64,000 bases of DNA from assembly GCF_000385135.1 (NCBI RefSeq), contig NZ_ARQM01000010.1, positions 744,001-808,000 of the forward strand. The letters are read 5' to 3'. Source of the stretch: Promicromonospora sukumoe 327MFSha3.1. GTDB lineage: Bacteria; Actinomycetota; Actinomycetes; Actinomycetales; Cellulomonadaceae. Made by a program: the position numbers and the translations under genes. Shown here piece after piece: positions 1-8,868 of the stretch. Below the pieces are notes generated by a model. That model was not told the DNA's origin. It did no database searches and worked only from the letters and a program-made list of their open reading frames with translations. Each line of letters opens with the position of its first letter. Within the stretch, counting starts at the first letter, position 1.

Positions 1-426
1 CACGTCGGTGCCGCCACCGGCCGGAGCCGGAGCGGCGGCGGGCGCGGGGGCCTCGGCGGCGGGCGCCTCGGCGGGCGTGGCCTCGGCCGGCTGAGCCGGC
101 TCGGGCTCGGCCGCGGGAGCCTCCTCGGCGGGAGCTTCCGCAGCGGCGGGCTCGGCCGCGGGCGCCGCCGGGGCGGCACCGGAGCCGGAGCCGTCACCGA
201 TGACGGCGAGGGTCGCGCCGACCTCCACGGTGTCGTCCTCCTGGACGAGGATCTGCTCGAGGACGCCGGCGATCGGCGACGGGATCTCGGTGTCGACCTT
301 GTCGGTCGACACCTCGAGCAGCGGCTCGTCGACGGCGACCTCGTCGCCGACAGCCTTGAGCCAGCGGGTGACAGTGCCCTCGGTGACGGATTCGCCGAGG
401 GCCGGCAGCTGCACGTTCTCAGACAT
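1..426 (-). CDS. sucB: 2-oxoglutarate dehydrogenase E2 (dihydrolipoyl acyltransferase), N-terminal part
   Basis: E2 core subunit of a 2-oxoacid dehydrogenase complex, carrying acyl groups on a lipoyl arm between E1 and CoA. Only the first 142 codons are inside the window; the catalytic domain lies past the left edge. Residues 2-76 are a lipoyl domain with the lipoylated Lys43 in [14 protein letters not shown]. After it comes a long Ala/Pro/Glu hinge that runs to the edge. The gene sits 29 bp downstream of lpdA on the same strand, so E3 and E2 are probably co-transcribed. In mycobacteria the equivalent protein (DlaT) serves pyruvate dehydrogenase, so the 2-oxo acid substrate cannot be fixed from this fragment. 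Confidence 0.93.
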   Translation of the reverse strand, partial: MSENVQLPALGESVTEGTVTRWLKAVGDEVAVDEPLLEVSTDKVDTEIPSPIAGVLEQILVQEDDTVEVGATLAVIGDGSGSGAAPAAPAAEPAAAEAPAEEAPAAEPEPAQPAEATPAEAPAAEAPAPAAAPAPAGGGTDV

Positions 427-455
427 GACCTGTGAGGTCTCCTTTGTCGTTATGG

Positions 456-1874
456 TCAGTTGTGGGCGTGCAGAGGCTTGCCGGCCAGTGCCATGTGTGC
501 CTCTCCGAGTGCCTCGTTCTGGGTGGGATGTGCGTGGACGAGCGAGGCGACGTCCTCAGGGAACGCCTCCCAGCCCACGATGAGCTGGCCCTCGCCGATC
601 AGCTCGCCCACACGCGAGCCGATCAGGTGCATACCGACCACGGGTCCGTCCTTGCGGCGCACCAGCTTGGCGAAGCCCTGGGTACCCAGGATCTTGCTCT
701 TGCCGTTGCCCGCGAGGTTGTACTCGATGGTCTCCACCTGGTCCGGACCGTACAGCTCGGCGGCCTTCGCCTCGGTGACGCCTACCGACGCCACCTCCGG
801 CTCGCAGTAGGTGACGCGCGGGATCGCCGCCTCGTCGATCGGCGCGGGCGACTGGCCCGCGATCTGCTCGGCCACGTAGATGCCCTGCGCGAACCCGCGA
901 TGGGCGAGCTGCAGGCCCGGCACGATGTCGCCGACCGCCCAGACCTGCCCGCCTGCCGGCGTGGTGACGCCGGTGCGGAGCAGCTCGTCGGTCAGGACGA
1001 AACCGCGGTCGACGCGCACGCCGGCGGCCTCGTACCCGAGGTCGGCGGTCCGCGCGCCGCGTCCGACGGCGACGAGCAGCAGCTCGGCGTCGAACGTGGC
1101 GCCCGACTCGAGCTCGACCTTCACGCCGTCGTCGGACTGCTTGACCTGGGCGAAGCGGTCGCCCAGGGAGAACTTGATGCCGCGCTTGCGGAACGCGCGC
1201 TCCAGCGCCTTCGAGAGCGCGACGTCCTCGTTCGGCACGAGGTGGGGCAGCGCCTCGACGATCTGCACGTCGGCGCCGAAGGACTTCCAGACGCTCGCGA
1301 ACTCCACGCCGATCACGCCGCCGCCGAGCACCACCACGGACTTCGGCACGGTGTCCAGCGTGAGCGCCTGGTCGGAGGTGATGACGCGGCCGCCGAGGTC
1401 GAGGCCCGGCAGGCTCCGGGCGTACGAACCGGTTGCGAGCACCACGTGGGTGCCGGTGTAGGCGGTCTTCGTGCCGTCCGCGGCGGTGACCTCGACGACG
1501 CCTGGGGAGGCGAGCGTGCCGTGCCCCTCGACGACGGTGATCTTCCGGGAGGCGATCAGCCCCTGCAGGCCCTTGTACAGGCCCGCGACCACGGAGTCCT
1601 TGTAGGCGAGCACGCCGGGCATGTCGATGCCGTCCAGCGAGGTGCGGACGCCGAACTGCGCGCCGTGCGCGGCGGCGTCGGCCACCTCGGCCGCGTGCAG
1701 GAGCGCCTTGGTGGGCACGCAGCCCACGTGCAGGCAGGTCCCGCCGAGCTTGTCCTTCTCCACGAGGGCCACGCTCTGGCCCAGCTGCGCGGCGCGGAGG
1801 GCGGCCGCGTAGCCGCCGCTTCCCCCACCGAGCACGACGACGTCGTACGTGTCCGGGTTGTCATGCGTAGGCAA
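456..1874 (-). CDS. lpdA: dihydrolipoyl dehydrogenase (E3)
   Basis: FAD/NAD flavoprotein that reoxidises dihydrolipoyl groups of the E2 encoded just downstream. The FAD-binding GGGSGG is at residues 16-21, the redox disulfide is Cys47/Cys52 in [13 protein letters not shown], a second Rossmann GGGVIGVE binds NAD, and the C-terminal active-site His lies in [12 protein letters not shown] chose the TTG at 1874 (472 residues) because AGGAG ends 7 nt before it; an ATG 15 nt upstream (1889) is in frame but has no ribosome site. The family is usually 455-475 residues, so either start is acceptable. The reading frame stays open far upstream of both starts, with no sign of coding. Confidence 0.95.
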   Translation of the reverse strand: MPTHDNPDTYDVVVLGGGSGGYAAALRAAQLGQSVALVEKDKLGGTCLHVGCVPTKALLHAAEVADAAAHGAQFGVRTSLDGIDMPGVLAYKDSVVAGLYKGLQGLIASRKITVVEGHGTLASPGVVEVTAADGTKTAYTGTHVVLATGSYARSLPGLDLGGRVITSDQALTLDTVPKSVVVLGGGVIGVEFASVWKSFGADVQIVEALPHLVPNEDVALSKALERAFRKRGIKFSLGDRFAQVKQSDDGVKVELESGATFDAELLLVAVGRGARTADLGYEAAGVRVDRGFVLTDELLRTGVTTPAGGQVWAVGDIVPGLQLAHRGFAQGIYVAEQIAGQSPAPIDEAAIPRVTYCEPEVASVGVTEAKAAELYGPDQVETIEYNLAGNGKSKILGTQGFAKLVRRKDGPVVGMHLIGSRVGELIGEGQLIVGWEAFPEDVASLVHAHPTQNEALGEAHMALAGKPLHAHN

Positions 1875-2104
1875 GTGCTGGCTCCTCATGGATGGCGGAG
1901 GTGACTGCGTCTGCTGCGCGGGTTGGCGCCGCAAGCCATCTTGACACTTCAGCGGGCGTGGCCCCAATCGTGCACCCCGTCTGTCGGGTGTGACCGTGGC
2001 GACATTGACGCAAATGACGCCGTTGTGAAAAGGCGGGCGGCTCCGGAAGTGCGAGTTTCCTGCGATGTGCGTGGAGATGCCTAGGACACTGCCGCTCTCG
2101 CTAG

Positions 2105-2110
2105 TACCCT
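2105..2110 (+). promoter_or_regulatory. -10 hexamer TACCCT, leaderless type
   Basis: TACCCT lies 6 nt before the ATG at 2117, which has no Shine-Dalgarno. Transcription would begin at or next to the start codon. Confidence 0.55.
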
Positions 2111-2116
2111 CGGTGC

Positions 2117-2467
2117 ATGCCCCGCCAGTCTCGTAGCTCGCTCGCGCGTTTCTTCCAGCGACGCTCCACGCCCGGCGGCGGCGCGCGCCCGACCAGCAAC
2201 GACGCGCGTCGCCAGACCCTGGCACACCTCGGTGAGTTCATCTCCTCGCGGGTCGGCGTCGAGGCCTACGTGGAGCCGCCGACCACCGACATCCCCAGCA
2301 CCATCCTGCTCGTGGCCAGCACGGGGGAGTGGACGCGCCGCCGAGTGCCCGACGAGCGCACCGCCTTCGACATCGCGAACCAGCTCGGGGTGCCCGTGTA
2401 CAACGTGCGGTTCACCGGCTACCCGCAGCGGATGCGCGACTGGAACAGCGCCCAGCGCAAGAAGTGA
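2117..2467 (+). CDS. conserved actinobacterial protein of unknown function
   Basis: A 116-residue soluble protein. It has a basic, Ser/Arg-rich N-terminus (about residues 1-32), then a compact domain with the pattern VEAYVEPPTT, ILLVASTGEWTRR and a C-terminal VYNVRFTGYPQRMRDW. No signal peptide or membrane segment is visible. I recognise it as the kind of small conserved protein often found beside lpd or pepA in actinobacteria, but I know no assigned function. It is divergent from lpdA and convergent with pepA. The start follows from the -10 element 6 nt upstream. Confidence 0.75.
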   Translation: MPRQSRSSLARFFQRRSTPGGGARPTSNDARRQTLAHLGEFISSRVGVEAYVEPPTTDIPSTILLVASTGEWTRRRVPDERTAFDIANQLGVPVYNVRFTGYPQRMRDWNSAQRKK

Positions 2468-2472
2468 TCCCG

Positions 2473-2635
2473 CCGAGGTAGAACTCCGGCGAGAGAGAAC
2501 TCCAGCGAGGTAGAACTCCAGCGAGGTAGAACCAGAGCGAGGTAGAACCCTGGCGAGGCAGCTTCGGCCGCCTCGCCAGGGTTCTACCTCGCTGGAGTTC
2601 TACCTCGCCACAACTTCGCCGTGGTTCTACTTCGC
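2473..2635. repeat. 16-bp tandem repeats folded into a long inverted repeat (bidirectional terminator)
   Basis: Five direct 16-bp units, consensus GCGAGGTAGAACTCCA, run from 2473 to 2552. Inverted copies follow at 2577-2592, 2593-2608 and, more loosely, 2620-2635. Bases 2537-2559 pair perfectly with 2570-2592 (23 bp) around a centre holding a GC-TTCG-GC tetraloop. The array lies between convergent genes, and its last inverted unit supplies the TAG stop codon of pepA. Confidence 0.85.
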
Positions 2636-4189
2636 GGGAGCGGCCGCCGCGGCCGCCGCGCGGCCCTCGACGAAGCTCAGCAGCGTGCGCACGCCCACGC
2701 CGGTGCCGCCGCCGGAGGTGTACCCGTGCGCGCCGCCCTCGTTGAAGGCCGGCCCGGCGATGTCCAGGTGGGCCCACGGGTGGTCGCCCACGAAGGTCTG
2801 CAGGAACAGGCCGGCGTTGAGCATGCCGCCCCACCGCGGGCCGGAGTTGGCGACGTCGGCCACCTTGGACTTGATGTTCGACTTGAGCTCCTCGGGGAGC
2901 GGCATCGGCCAGAACAGCTCGCCCGAGGCGTCGGCGGCGGCCTTGACCTCGTCGCGCACCGCGTCGGTGCCCATGACGGCGGACGTGCGGTTGCCGAGCG
3001 CCACCATCTGCGCGCCGGTGAGCGTCGCGATGTCGAGCACCACGTCGTGGCCGTCCTCGACGGCGGAGACCAGGCCGTCCGCCATGACGATGCGGCCCTC
3101 GGCGTCGGTGTTCAGCACCTCGACGGTCTTGCCGCCGTAGATGGTGATGACGTCGGCGGGGCGCTGCGCGTTGCCGCCCGGCATGTTCTCCGCGAGGCAG
3201 AGGTAGCCGGTGACGGCGACCGGCAGGTTCAGCTTGGCCGCGGCGACCACCGTGGACAGGACGGCGGCGGCGCCGGCCATGTCGGACTTCATGGCCTCCA
3301 TGCCGGCGGCGGGCTTGATCGAGATGCCGCCCGAGTCGAACGTTATGCCCTTGCCCACGAGCGCCACCTTGGCGGTCGGCTTGGCCGGCGTGTAGGCGAC
3401 CTTGACGAGGCGCGGGCCGCGGGACGAGCCCTGGCCCACGGCGGTGAGCCCGCCGTAGCCGCCCGAGGCGAGCTGCTTGTCGTCCAGCACCGTCACCTTG
3501 AGGTGCTTGACGTCCTTGGCCGCGGCCTTGGCGGCGTCGGCGAAGGTGGCCGGGTAGAGCTCGTTGGGCGCGGTGTTGACCAGGTCACGCGTGGCGTGCA
3601 CGGCCGCGGCGAGGATCTCGGCGCGCTCGGCGGCGAGCTTGGCCTTCGCGTTCTTGTGCAGCGGGGTGAGGATCTCGATCGCGGCGACCGGGTCCTTGCC
3701 GTTCCGGGCGCCGTTCTTGGCGTCCTTGGCGTCCTTCGCCCCGTCCTTCGTGGCCTTGCCCGAGGTCCGGTAGCGGTTGAACGCGTAGGCGCCCAGCAGC
3801 GCGCCCTCGGTGACGGCGGTGATCTCCGCGTCGTCGGAGGCGGGCAGCGCGATGGCGGCGGAGGAGAGGCCCGCGAGCTCGCGGGTCGCGGCACCGGCGG
3901 CACGGCGCAGGGTCTCCGCGGTGAACGTGCCGTCCTCGGTGCGCTCGCCCAGGCCGGTCAGCACCAGGACGTCGGCGGCGAGCTTGTCGCCGGCCGGGAT
4001 CTTGCGGACCTCGTCGCGCGCACCCGTGACGCCGAGCTGCGGGGCGAGCGTCTCGAGCTGCGTGAGCAGGTCGGTGGGGAGCTGGTCGGACACGACGGCT
4101 ACGCCGTCCGACGTCTGGGCGGTCGCCACCACGAGCGCTTCGGCCTTCACGGCGGTGGGATTCTTGCTGGAGAGGGTCACGTCGGTCAC
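2627..4189 (-). CDS. pepA: M17 leucyl aminopeptidase
   Basis: Cytosolic dizinc aminopeptidase releasing N-terminal residues from peptides; 520 residues, slightly longer than the usual 480-500. The C-terminal catalytic half holds VGKGITFDSGGISIKP (first metal-binding block with catalytic Lys) and the family signature NTDAEGRIVMADGLV. The N-terminal half is the variable macro-like domain, with a Lys/Asp/Ala-rich insert around residues 140-160. GTG at 4189 was chosen because TACGAT ends 7 nt upstream and no ribosome site exists for any nearby start. The polyalanine tail and stop codon run into the intergenic repeat array. Confidence 0.94.
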   Translation of the reverse strand: MTDVTLSSKNPTAVKAEALVVATAQTSDGVAVVSDQLPTDLLTQLETLAPQLGVTGARDEVRKIPAGDKLAADVLVLTGLGERTEDGTFTAETLRRAAGAATRELAGLSSAAIALPASDDAEITAVTEGALLGAYAFNRYRTSGKATKDGAKDAKDAKNGARNGKDPVAAIEILTPLHKNAKAKLAAERAEILAAAVHATRDLVNTAPNELYPATFADAAKAAAKDVKHLKVTVLDDKQLASGGYGGLTAVGQGSSRGPRLVKVAYTPAKPTAKVALVGKGITFDSGGISIKPAAGMEAMKSDMAGAAAVLSTVVAAAKLNLPVAVTGYLCLAENMPGGNAQRPADVITIYGGKTVEVLNTDAEGRIVMADGLVSAVEDGHDVVLDIATLTGAQMVALGNRTSAVMGTDAVRDEVKAAADASGELFWPMPLPEELKSNIKSKVADVANSGPRWGGMLNAGLFLQTFVGDHPWAHLDIAGPAFNEGGAHGYTSGGGTGVGVRTLLSFVEGRAAAAAAAPAK

Positions 4190-4196
4190 GCAGCCG

Positions 4197-4202
4197 ATCG
4201 TA
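4197..4202 (-). promoter_or_regulatory. -10 hexamer TACGAT of pepA, leaderless type
   Basis: TACGAT with a 7-nt gap to the GTG at 4189. It faces the + strand promoter at 4322 across about 120 bp. Confidence 0.55.
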
Positions 4203-4321
4203 TCCCGCACCTCTGACCGCCGGTCCGTGAGCGGGGGAACGGCCTGCCTACCGGCCCTGGACGGGCCGATCGAGGCGCAGGTCACGCGCGATCCGATTGC
4301 CGGTGGGCCGGTGCCGCCCGG

Positions 4322-4327
4322 TAGTCT
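4322..4327 (+). promoter_or_regulatory. -10 hexamer TAGTCT, leaderless type
   Basis: TAGTCT with a 6-nt gap to the GTG at 4334. It would drive the 4334-6466 cluster that includes pyrD. Confidence 0.55.
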
Positions 4328-4333
4328 GCGGAC

Positions 4334-4693
4334 GTGATCCTTGGCCTCCTGCTCCTCGTGGTCGCGCTCTGCGTGGCCCTGGCCGGGTGGGCCGGCTGGT
4401 TCGTCGCCCGCGACCGCGCCGTGATCCTGAACCAGCTGTGGGGCGGCGCCGCGATCGAGGTCCTGCTGCTCGTGCAGGGTGTCGTCGCGATCGTGCAGGG
4501 CGCGGGCGGTGGCGGGGCGAGCGACCCGCTGCTGTTCTGGGGCTACTTCGCCACGACCCTGGTGATCCTGCCGGTCGCCGCCGCGTGGGCCTTCGCCGAG
4601 CGCACCAGGTGGAGCTCGGTCGTGCTGCTCGTGGCGTCCCTGACGGTGGCGTTCCTGGAGTGGCGCATGTGGCAGATCTGGATGGGGGCGTGA
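4334..4693 (+). CDS. small integral membrane protein
   Basis: 119 residues with four likely membrane segments (about 2-22, 34-55, 65-86 and 93-112) and a Gly-rich loop between the second and third. Function unknown. GTG start set by the -10 element 6 nt upstream. Its stop overlaps the next start (TGATG), which places it first in a tight membrane protein-membrane protein-pyrD cluster. Confidence 0.75.
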   Translation: MILGLLLLVVALCVALAGWAGWFVARDRAVILNQLWGGAAIEVLLLVQGVVAIVQGAGGGGASDPLLFWGYFATTLVILPVAAAWAFAERTRWSSVVLLVASLTVAFLEWRMWQIWMGA

Positions 4694-5166
4694 TGACAGA
4701 TCCGACGGAACCGACCGGACCGGCTGGACCGACGGGGCCGAGCGAGAGGACGGCCGCACGGCGGACCGGGCGGGGCTTCGGCCGCGTGCTGGTGACCGTG
4801 TACGGCATCCTGGCGTTCGCCGCCCTGGGCCGGTCGTCCTACGAGCTCGTCGTGAAGTTCGGCGAGGCCCCCGTGGCCTACACGCTCTCGACCCTGGCGG
4901 CCGCGGTGTACGTGGTCGCCACCTTCGCGCTCGCGATCGGCACGCCCGCCTGGCGCGTGACCGCTTGGATCACCGTCGGGATCGAGGCGGTGGGCGTCGT
5001 CACGATCGGCGCCCTGTCGCTGGCCGACCCCGGCGTGTTCGGGGAGTCGACCGTCTGGTCCGGGTTCGGCCAGGGCTACGGCTACGTGCCGCTGGTCCTG
5101 CCGTTCGTCGGGCTGTGGTGGCTGTGGCGGACGTCGCGCAGCACGTCCGAGGAGAGGACCGCATGA
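4693..5166 (+). CDS. integral membrane protein preceding pyrD
   Basis: 157 residues. A short N-terminal stretch rich in Gly-Pro-Thr triplets (DPTEPTGPAGPTGP) precedes a basic segment and then four hydrophobic helices, the last ending in WWLWRTSRS. The function is not known; similar small membrane proteins commonly sit beside pyrD in actinobacteria. ATG at 4693 overlaps the upstream stop, and the stop overlaps the pyrD start in ATGA, so translation is probably coupled through the cluster. Confidence 0.75.
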   Translation: MTDPTEPTGPAGPTGPSERTAARRTGRGFGRVLVTVYGILAFAALGRSSYELVVKFGEAPVAYTLSTLAAAVYVVATFALAIGTPAWRVTAWITVGIEAVGVVTIGALSLADPGVFGESTVWSGFGQGYGYVPLVLPFVGLWWLWRTSRSTSEERTA

Positions 5167-6260
5167 GCTGGCCGTACTCGTTGTTGTTCAACGGCATCTT
5201 CCGCCGGATGGACCCGGAGCGGGCCCACGAGCTCGCGTTCTCGATGATCGAGCGCGCCGGCAAGGTGCCGGTGCTCCGGGACGTCGCGCAGGGGGCGCTG
5301 GCCCCGTACCTCGGCCAGCGCGCCGGCGGCCCGGGCAGCGTGCGCCTCTTCGGCCGCGTGGTGCCGGCGCCGTTCGGCCTGGCCGGCGGGTTCGACAAGA
5401 ACGCCCGCGCGATCCGGGGCCTGACGATGCTCGGCTTCGGGTTCGTCGAGATCGGCACCGTCACCGCCCGCCCGCAGCCCGGGAACGAGAAGCCGCGCAT
5501 GTGGCGCGAGCTCGACGTGCGGGGCGTGCGCAACCGGATGGGCTTCAACAACGAGGGCGCGGCGGCCGCCGCCGAGCGCCTGCGGGCGCTGCGGAGCACC
5601 GCCGCGGGCCGCGCGATCGTCGTCGGCGCCAACATCGGCAAGTCCAAGGTGACGCCGCCGGAGTTCGCGGCGGGTGACTACGCGACGTCGGCCCGGCTGC
5701 TCGCCCCCTGGGCGGACTACCTGGTGGTCAACGTCTCGTCCCCGAACACGCCGGGCCTGCGCGACCTGCAGGCGACCGAGTCGCTGCGGCCCATCCTGGA
5801 GGCCGTCCGCGCCGCCGCCGACGAGGCCACGGTCGGCACGGCCGCCGGCCGCGGCACCGGGCGGCGCGTGCCGCTCCTGGTCAAGATCGCGCCCGACCTC
5901 GCGAACGACGACGTCGACGCCGTCGCCGACCTCGTGCTGGAGCTGGGCCTGGACGGCGTCGTCGCGGTCAACACCACCATCGGGCACGACCGCGGCCCGG
6001 GCGGCCTGTCCGGCCCGCCGCTGCTGGGTCGGGGCATCGAGGTCGTCGCGCGCCTGCGGGAGCGCCTCGGCACCGGACCCGTCATCATCGGCGTGGGCGG
6101 CATCACCCGGGCCGACGACGTCCGCGCGTACCTGCGCGCGGGCGCCGACCTGACCCAGGGGTACACGTCGTTCGTCTACGAGGGGCCGCTGTGGGCGTCG
6201 GAGATCAACCGCGCCCTGACCCGTTCGGCGGGCTCCACGGCAAGTGGGAGGTACGAGTGA
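5163..6260 (+). CDS. pyrD: dihydroorotate dehydrogenase, class 2 (quinone)
   Basis: FMN enzyme of the fourth step of pyrimidine synthesis, passing electrons from dihydroorotate to membrane quinone. The N-terminal helical extension (residues 1-40) typical of class 2 is present, followed by [17 protein letters not shown], the class 2 catalytic-serine region [35 protein letters not shown] and the FMN phosphate loop IIGVGGI. Length of 365 residues is normal. The start overlaps the preceding membrane protein by 4 bp and the stop overlaps the next small gene. Confidence 0.96.
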   Translation: MSWPYSLLFNGIFRRMDPERAHELAFSMIERAGKVPVLRDVAQGALAPYLGQRAGGPGSVRLFGRVVPAPFGLAGGFDKNARAIRGLTMLGFGFVEIGTVTARPQPGNEKPRMWRELDVRGVRNRMGFNNEGAAAAAERLRALRSTAAGRAIVVGANIGKSKVTPPEFAAGDYATSARLLAPWADYLVVNVSSPNTPGLRDLQATESLRPILEAVRAAADEATVGTAAGRGTGRRVPLLVKIAPDLANDDVDAVADLVLELGLDGVVAVNTTIGHDRGPGGLSGPPLLGRGIEVVARLRERLGTGPVIIGVGGITRADDVRAYLRAGADLTQGYTSFVYEGPLWASEINRALTRSAGSTASGRYE

Positions 6261-6466
6261 TCCGTCCGCAGTGGGAGTGGGCCCTGGACGACGCCGAGGG
6301 GCGTCGCCTGACCGAGCCCGTCACGCCCGTCTTCACCGCGCAGTACGACGCCGAGCAGTGGCTCGGCGAGCACTGGCGCGAGCTCGCGGCCGTCGGCGCC
6401 GTGCAGGCGAGCCTGCTGCACGACGGCACGCAGGCGGCGCCGGGCGTGGAGCTGCGAACCCACTGA
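6257..6466 (+). CDS. small conserved protein after pyrD
   Basis: 69 residues, soluble, Trp-rich at the N-terminus ([11 protein letters not shown]), with QYDAEQWLGEHWREL and SLLHDG later. It is initiated at GTG 6257 inside the pyrD stop (GTGA), with GGGAGG 5 nt upstream. I recall proteins of this size beside pyrD in Micrococcales; function unknown. It is convergent with the MocR regulator, with only 30 bp between and no obvious hairpin terminator. Confidence 0.7.
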   Translation: MIRPQWEWALDDAEGRRLTEPVTPVFTAQYDAEQWLGEHWRELAAVGAVQASLLHDGTQAAPGVELRTH

Positions 6467-6496
6467 GGCTCGCCCGGAGCCGTGCCAGGGGCGCGG

Positions 6497-7981
6497 TCAG
6501 TGCCTCGCCCTGCCCGACGGCGCCACCCGCGCCCAGGCCCGGGCCAGCCGCGGCACGGCGTCGGCCAGCTCGGCGGGCGACCGCGTGAAGGTGAGCCGCA
6601 CGCGGGACGCCGCGCCGGTGCTGTCGGGGCTGAAGATCGGCCCGGCCGCGACCAGGGCGCCCTCGGCGGCCGCCGCCGCGGCGAACGCCTGCGCGACGGG
6701 CCGGCCCAGGTCGGCCCAGCAGAACAGCCCGCCCTGCGGCGTCGGCACGTCCCACGGGAACGCCTCGCGGAGCCGGCCGACCAGCAGGTCCCGCCGTTCG
6801 CGCAGCATGCGCCGCCGGCCTGCCATGACCTCCTCGTGGCGCCCGAGCAGCTCGACCACGGCGAGCTGCTCCAGCACCGCCGTCGCGATGTCCGCGGACT
6901 GCCGCGCCCGCGCGAGGTGCGAGATCACCTGCGGGTGCGCCCGGACCCAGCCGACCCGCAGGCCGCCCCAGAACGCCTTGGACGCAGACCCCACCGACAC
7001 GACGTGCGGCGACGTGCCGTCCCCGGCGAAGGCAGGCGGCATCGGCTGGTCCGACAGGTTGAGCTCGACGAGCGTCTCGTCCCCGACCACCGTGACGCCG
7101 AACCGGTCGGCGATCTCCCGGACCGCGGCGCGCTCGTCGGCGGACAGCACGAACCCCGTCGGGTTCTGGAAGTCCGGCACCAGGTACACCAGGCGCGGCT
7201 GGGCGCGCCGCACCGTGGAGGCCAGCAGGTCGACGTCGAGCGGCCCCGTGGGCACGCCGACCACCCGGCCCCCGGCGTCGCGCATGGACTCCATGGCGTG
7301 GAAGTAGGTGGGCGACTCCACGACCGCGCGGTCGCCCGGCCGCAGGTGGGTGTGCGCCAGCAGGGCGATCGCCTGCTGCGCGCCCGTGGTCACGAGGATG
7401 TGGTCGGCCGTGGTCGGCACGCCGCGCTCGCGGTAGCGCGCGGCGACCGCCTCGCGCAGCGGCGCGAGCCCGTGCGGCTCGTACCCGCCGGAGTCGAGGT
7501 AGGCCGGCAGCCGCTCCAGGGCGCGGGCGAAGGCCTCGTGCAGCTCGGGCGGGGCGGGCGGCGTGGCCTGCCACAGGTCCAGGTGCCCGACGCCGGACGT
7601 GGCACCCGCCGGCGTCGCCGCCCGCAGGGCGTCGTCGGGCACGGGGGCGTCGCCGCCGGCCGGGCGGCCGGGAGCAGGCTCGGCGCTGCGCTGCGGCAGC
7701 GTGGCGACCGTGCCCGACCCGACACGGCTCACCGCGAAGCCCAGCTCGCGCAGCCGCGCGTACGCGCCCGACGTCGTGGTGCGCGACACCCGCAGCGTGG
7801 CGGCGAGCTCGCGCTCGCTGGGCAGGCGGGTGTTGGGCGCGAGCGTGCCGGACAGGACGGCGGCCCGCAGGGCGTCGGCGAGGGCGATGTACGCCGGCCC
7901 GCCCGCGTGCCACGCACCCAGCAGCCGGGCGGTCGTGGCGGGGGAGAGCTGGCGCAGCACGGTCGGGGTCGCGGCGGACAT
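6497..7981 (-). CDS. MocR-type GntR regulator with aminotransferase domain
   Basis: 494 residues. An N-terminal winged-helix domain (about residues 25-95, with LPSERELAATLRVSRTTTSGAY) is joined by an Ala/Pro-rich linker to a fold-type I aminotransferase domain. The PLP lysine is in VSVGSASKAFWGGLRVGW, so the cofactor site looks intact. MocR proteins usually control the adjacent divergent gene, here a YczE-type membrane protein, an established pairing. ATG at 7981 lacks a ribosome site; AAGAGT ends 7 nt before it, so initiation may be leaderless and the nearby inverted repeat could overlap the promoter. Confidence 0.9.
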   Translation of the reverse strand: MSAATPTVLRQLSPATTARLLGAWHAGGPAYIALADALRAAVLSGTLAPNTRLPSERELAATLRVSRTTTSGAYARLRELGFAVSRVGSGTVATLPQRSAEPAPGRPAGGDAPVPDDALRAATPAGATSGVGHLDLWQATPPAPPELHEAFARALERLPAYLDSGGYEPHGLAPLREAVAARYRERGVPTTADHILVTTGAQQAIALLAHTHLRPGDRAVVESPTYFHAMESMRDAGGRVVGVPTGPLDVDLLASTVRRAQPRLVYLVPDFQNPTGFVLSADERAAVREIADRFGVTVVGDETLVELNLSDQPMPPAFAGDGTSPHVVSVGSASKAFWGGLRVGWVRAHPQVISHLARARQSADIATAVLEQLAVVELLGRHEEVMAGRRRMLRERRDLLVGRLREAFPWDVPTPQGGLFCWADLGRPVAQAFAAAAAAEGALVAAGPIFSPDSTGAASRVRLTFTRSPAELADAVPRLARAWARVAPSGRARH

Positions 7982-7999
7982 AGGGGCCACTCTTGCGCG

Positions 8000-8024
8000 A
8001 TTGGCCCTGGATGACAAGGCCAAT
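8000..8024. promoter_or_regulatory. candidate MocR operator (ATTGGCC inverted repeat)
   Basis: ATTGGCC (8000-8006) and GGCCAAT (8018-8024) form an inverted repeat with an 11-bp gap in the 62-bp space between the divergent mocR and yczE genes. Binding here would cover both promoters. Confidence 0.45.
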
Positions 8025-8043
8025 GGTCCCGCACCATGAGGGC

Positions 8044-8814
8044 ATGACGACGACCACCGGCCGCCCGGCCGAGCCCGCCCCCGACCTCTCGGCCGACGCC
8101 GCGGCCGGCACCACCCCCGTCCTGACGCCCACGCCCGCACCGCTCCTCGCGGCAGCTGTGGAGGGCGGCGTCGAGCCCGCTCCCGCACCCGAGGCCGCGC
8201 CCGTCCTGATGCGCCCCTGGCGCCGCGGCGTGCAGCTCCTGCTCGGCCTGGTGGGCTTCGGCGTCGCGACCGCGATGATGCTGCACTCGGGCCAGGGCGC
8301 GATGCCGTGGGCGGTCCTGGACCAGGGCATCGTGGACCGGACCGGGCTGGCGTACGGCTGGGTGGTCCTCGGCGTCGGGCTGCTGGTCATGCTCGCGTGG
8401 ATCCCGCTGCGCCAGAAGCCGGGGATCGGCACGATCGCCAACATCATCGTGATCAGCCTCGTCATCGACCCGGCCCTGTGGGTGCTCGAACGGCTGCTGC
8501 CGCACCCGGGGCTCCCGGTCGGCATCGCGCTGGCGCTGGGTGGCACCGTGCTGCTCGGGGTGAGCACCGCGGCCTACGTGGGCGCCCGCCTCGGGCCGGG
8601 CCCGCGCGACGGTCTGATGACCGGGATCGTGCAGCGCACCGGCTGGCCCGTGTGGCTGGTCAAGACCGCGATCGAGGTCACGGTGGTCGTGGTCGGAGTG
8701 CTGCTGGGTGGCACTTTCGGCTGGGCCACGGTGGTGTTCGCCTTCGGCGTCGGCCCGGTGGTGCAGGTGGCCGCGCGGTGGCTCGCGCCGACGGGCCTGA
8801 CCGACCGGCACTGA
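8044..8814 (+). CDS. YczE/YitT-family integral membrane protein
   Basis: 256 residues. The first 55 are Ala/Pro/Thr-rich and probably disordered; residues 60-250 hold six hydrophobic segments. Landmarks such as LGVSTAAYVGARLGPGPRDGLMTG, a Pro/Gly-rich loop in the middle, match the YczE group of small membrane proteins. The transport role, if any, is unknown. Divergent from its probable MocR regulator. ATG 8044 was preferred because the ATG at 8036 runs into a stop after two codons. Confidence 0.82.
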   Translation: MTTTTGRPAEPAPDLSADAAAGTTPVLTPTPAPLLAAAVEGGVEPAPAPEAAPVLMRPWRRGVQLLLGLVGFGVATAMMLHSGQGAMPWAVLDQGIVDRTGLAYGWVVLGVGLLVMLAWIPLRQKPGIGTIANIIVISLVIDPALWVLERLLPHPGLPVGIALALGGTVLLGVSTAAYVGARLGPGPRDGLMTGIVQRTGWPVWLVKTAIEVTVVVVGVLLGGTFGWATVVFAFGVGPVVQVAARWLAPTGLTDRH

Positions 8815-8868
8815 GGTCTGGCACCGGCCGCACGGTTTTGCTGGCGCGAGGAGGGTCCGCCCCGCACC

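Noticed and set aside
432-1904. Long + strand open frame opposite lpdA
   Set aside because: The translation is Arg/Ala/Leu/His-rich noise typical of the antisense of GC-rich codons; lpdA on the other strand has every catalytic motif.
2473-2635. CRISPR array
   Set aside because: Units are contiguous, 16 bp, with no spacers and an inverted half; no cas genes nearby.
2621-4216. Long + strand open frame opposite pepA
   Set aside because: No domain pattern, extreme Gly/Val/Arg bias; a shadow of pepA.
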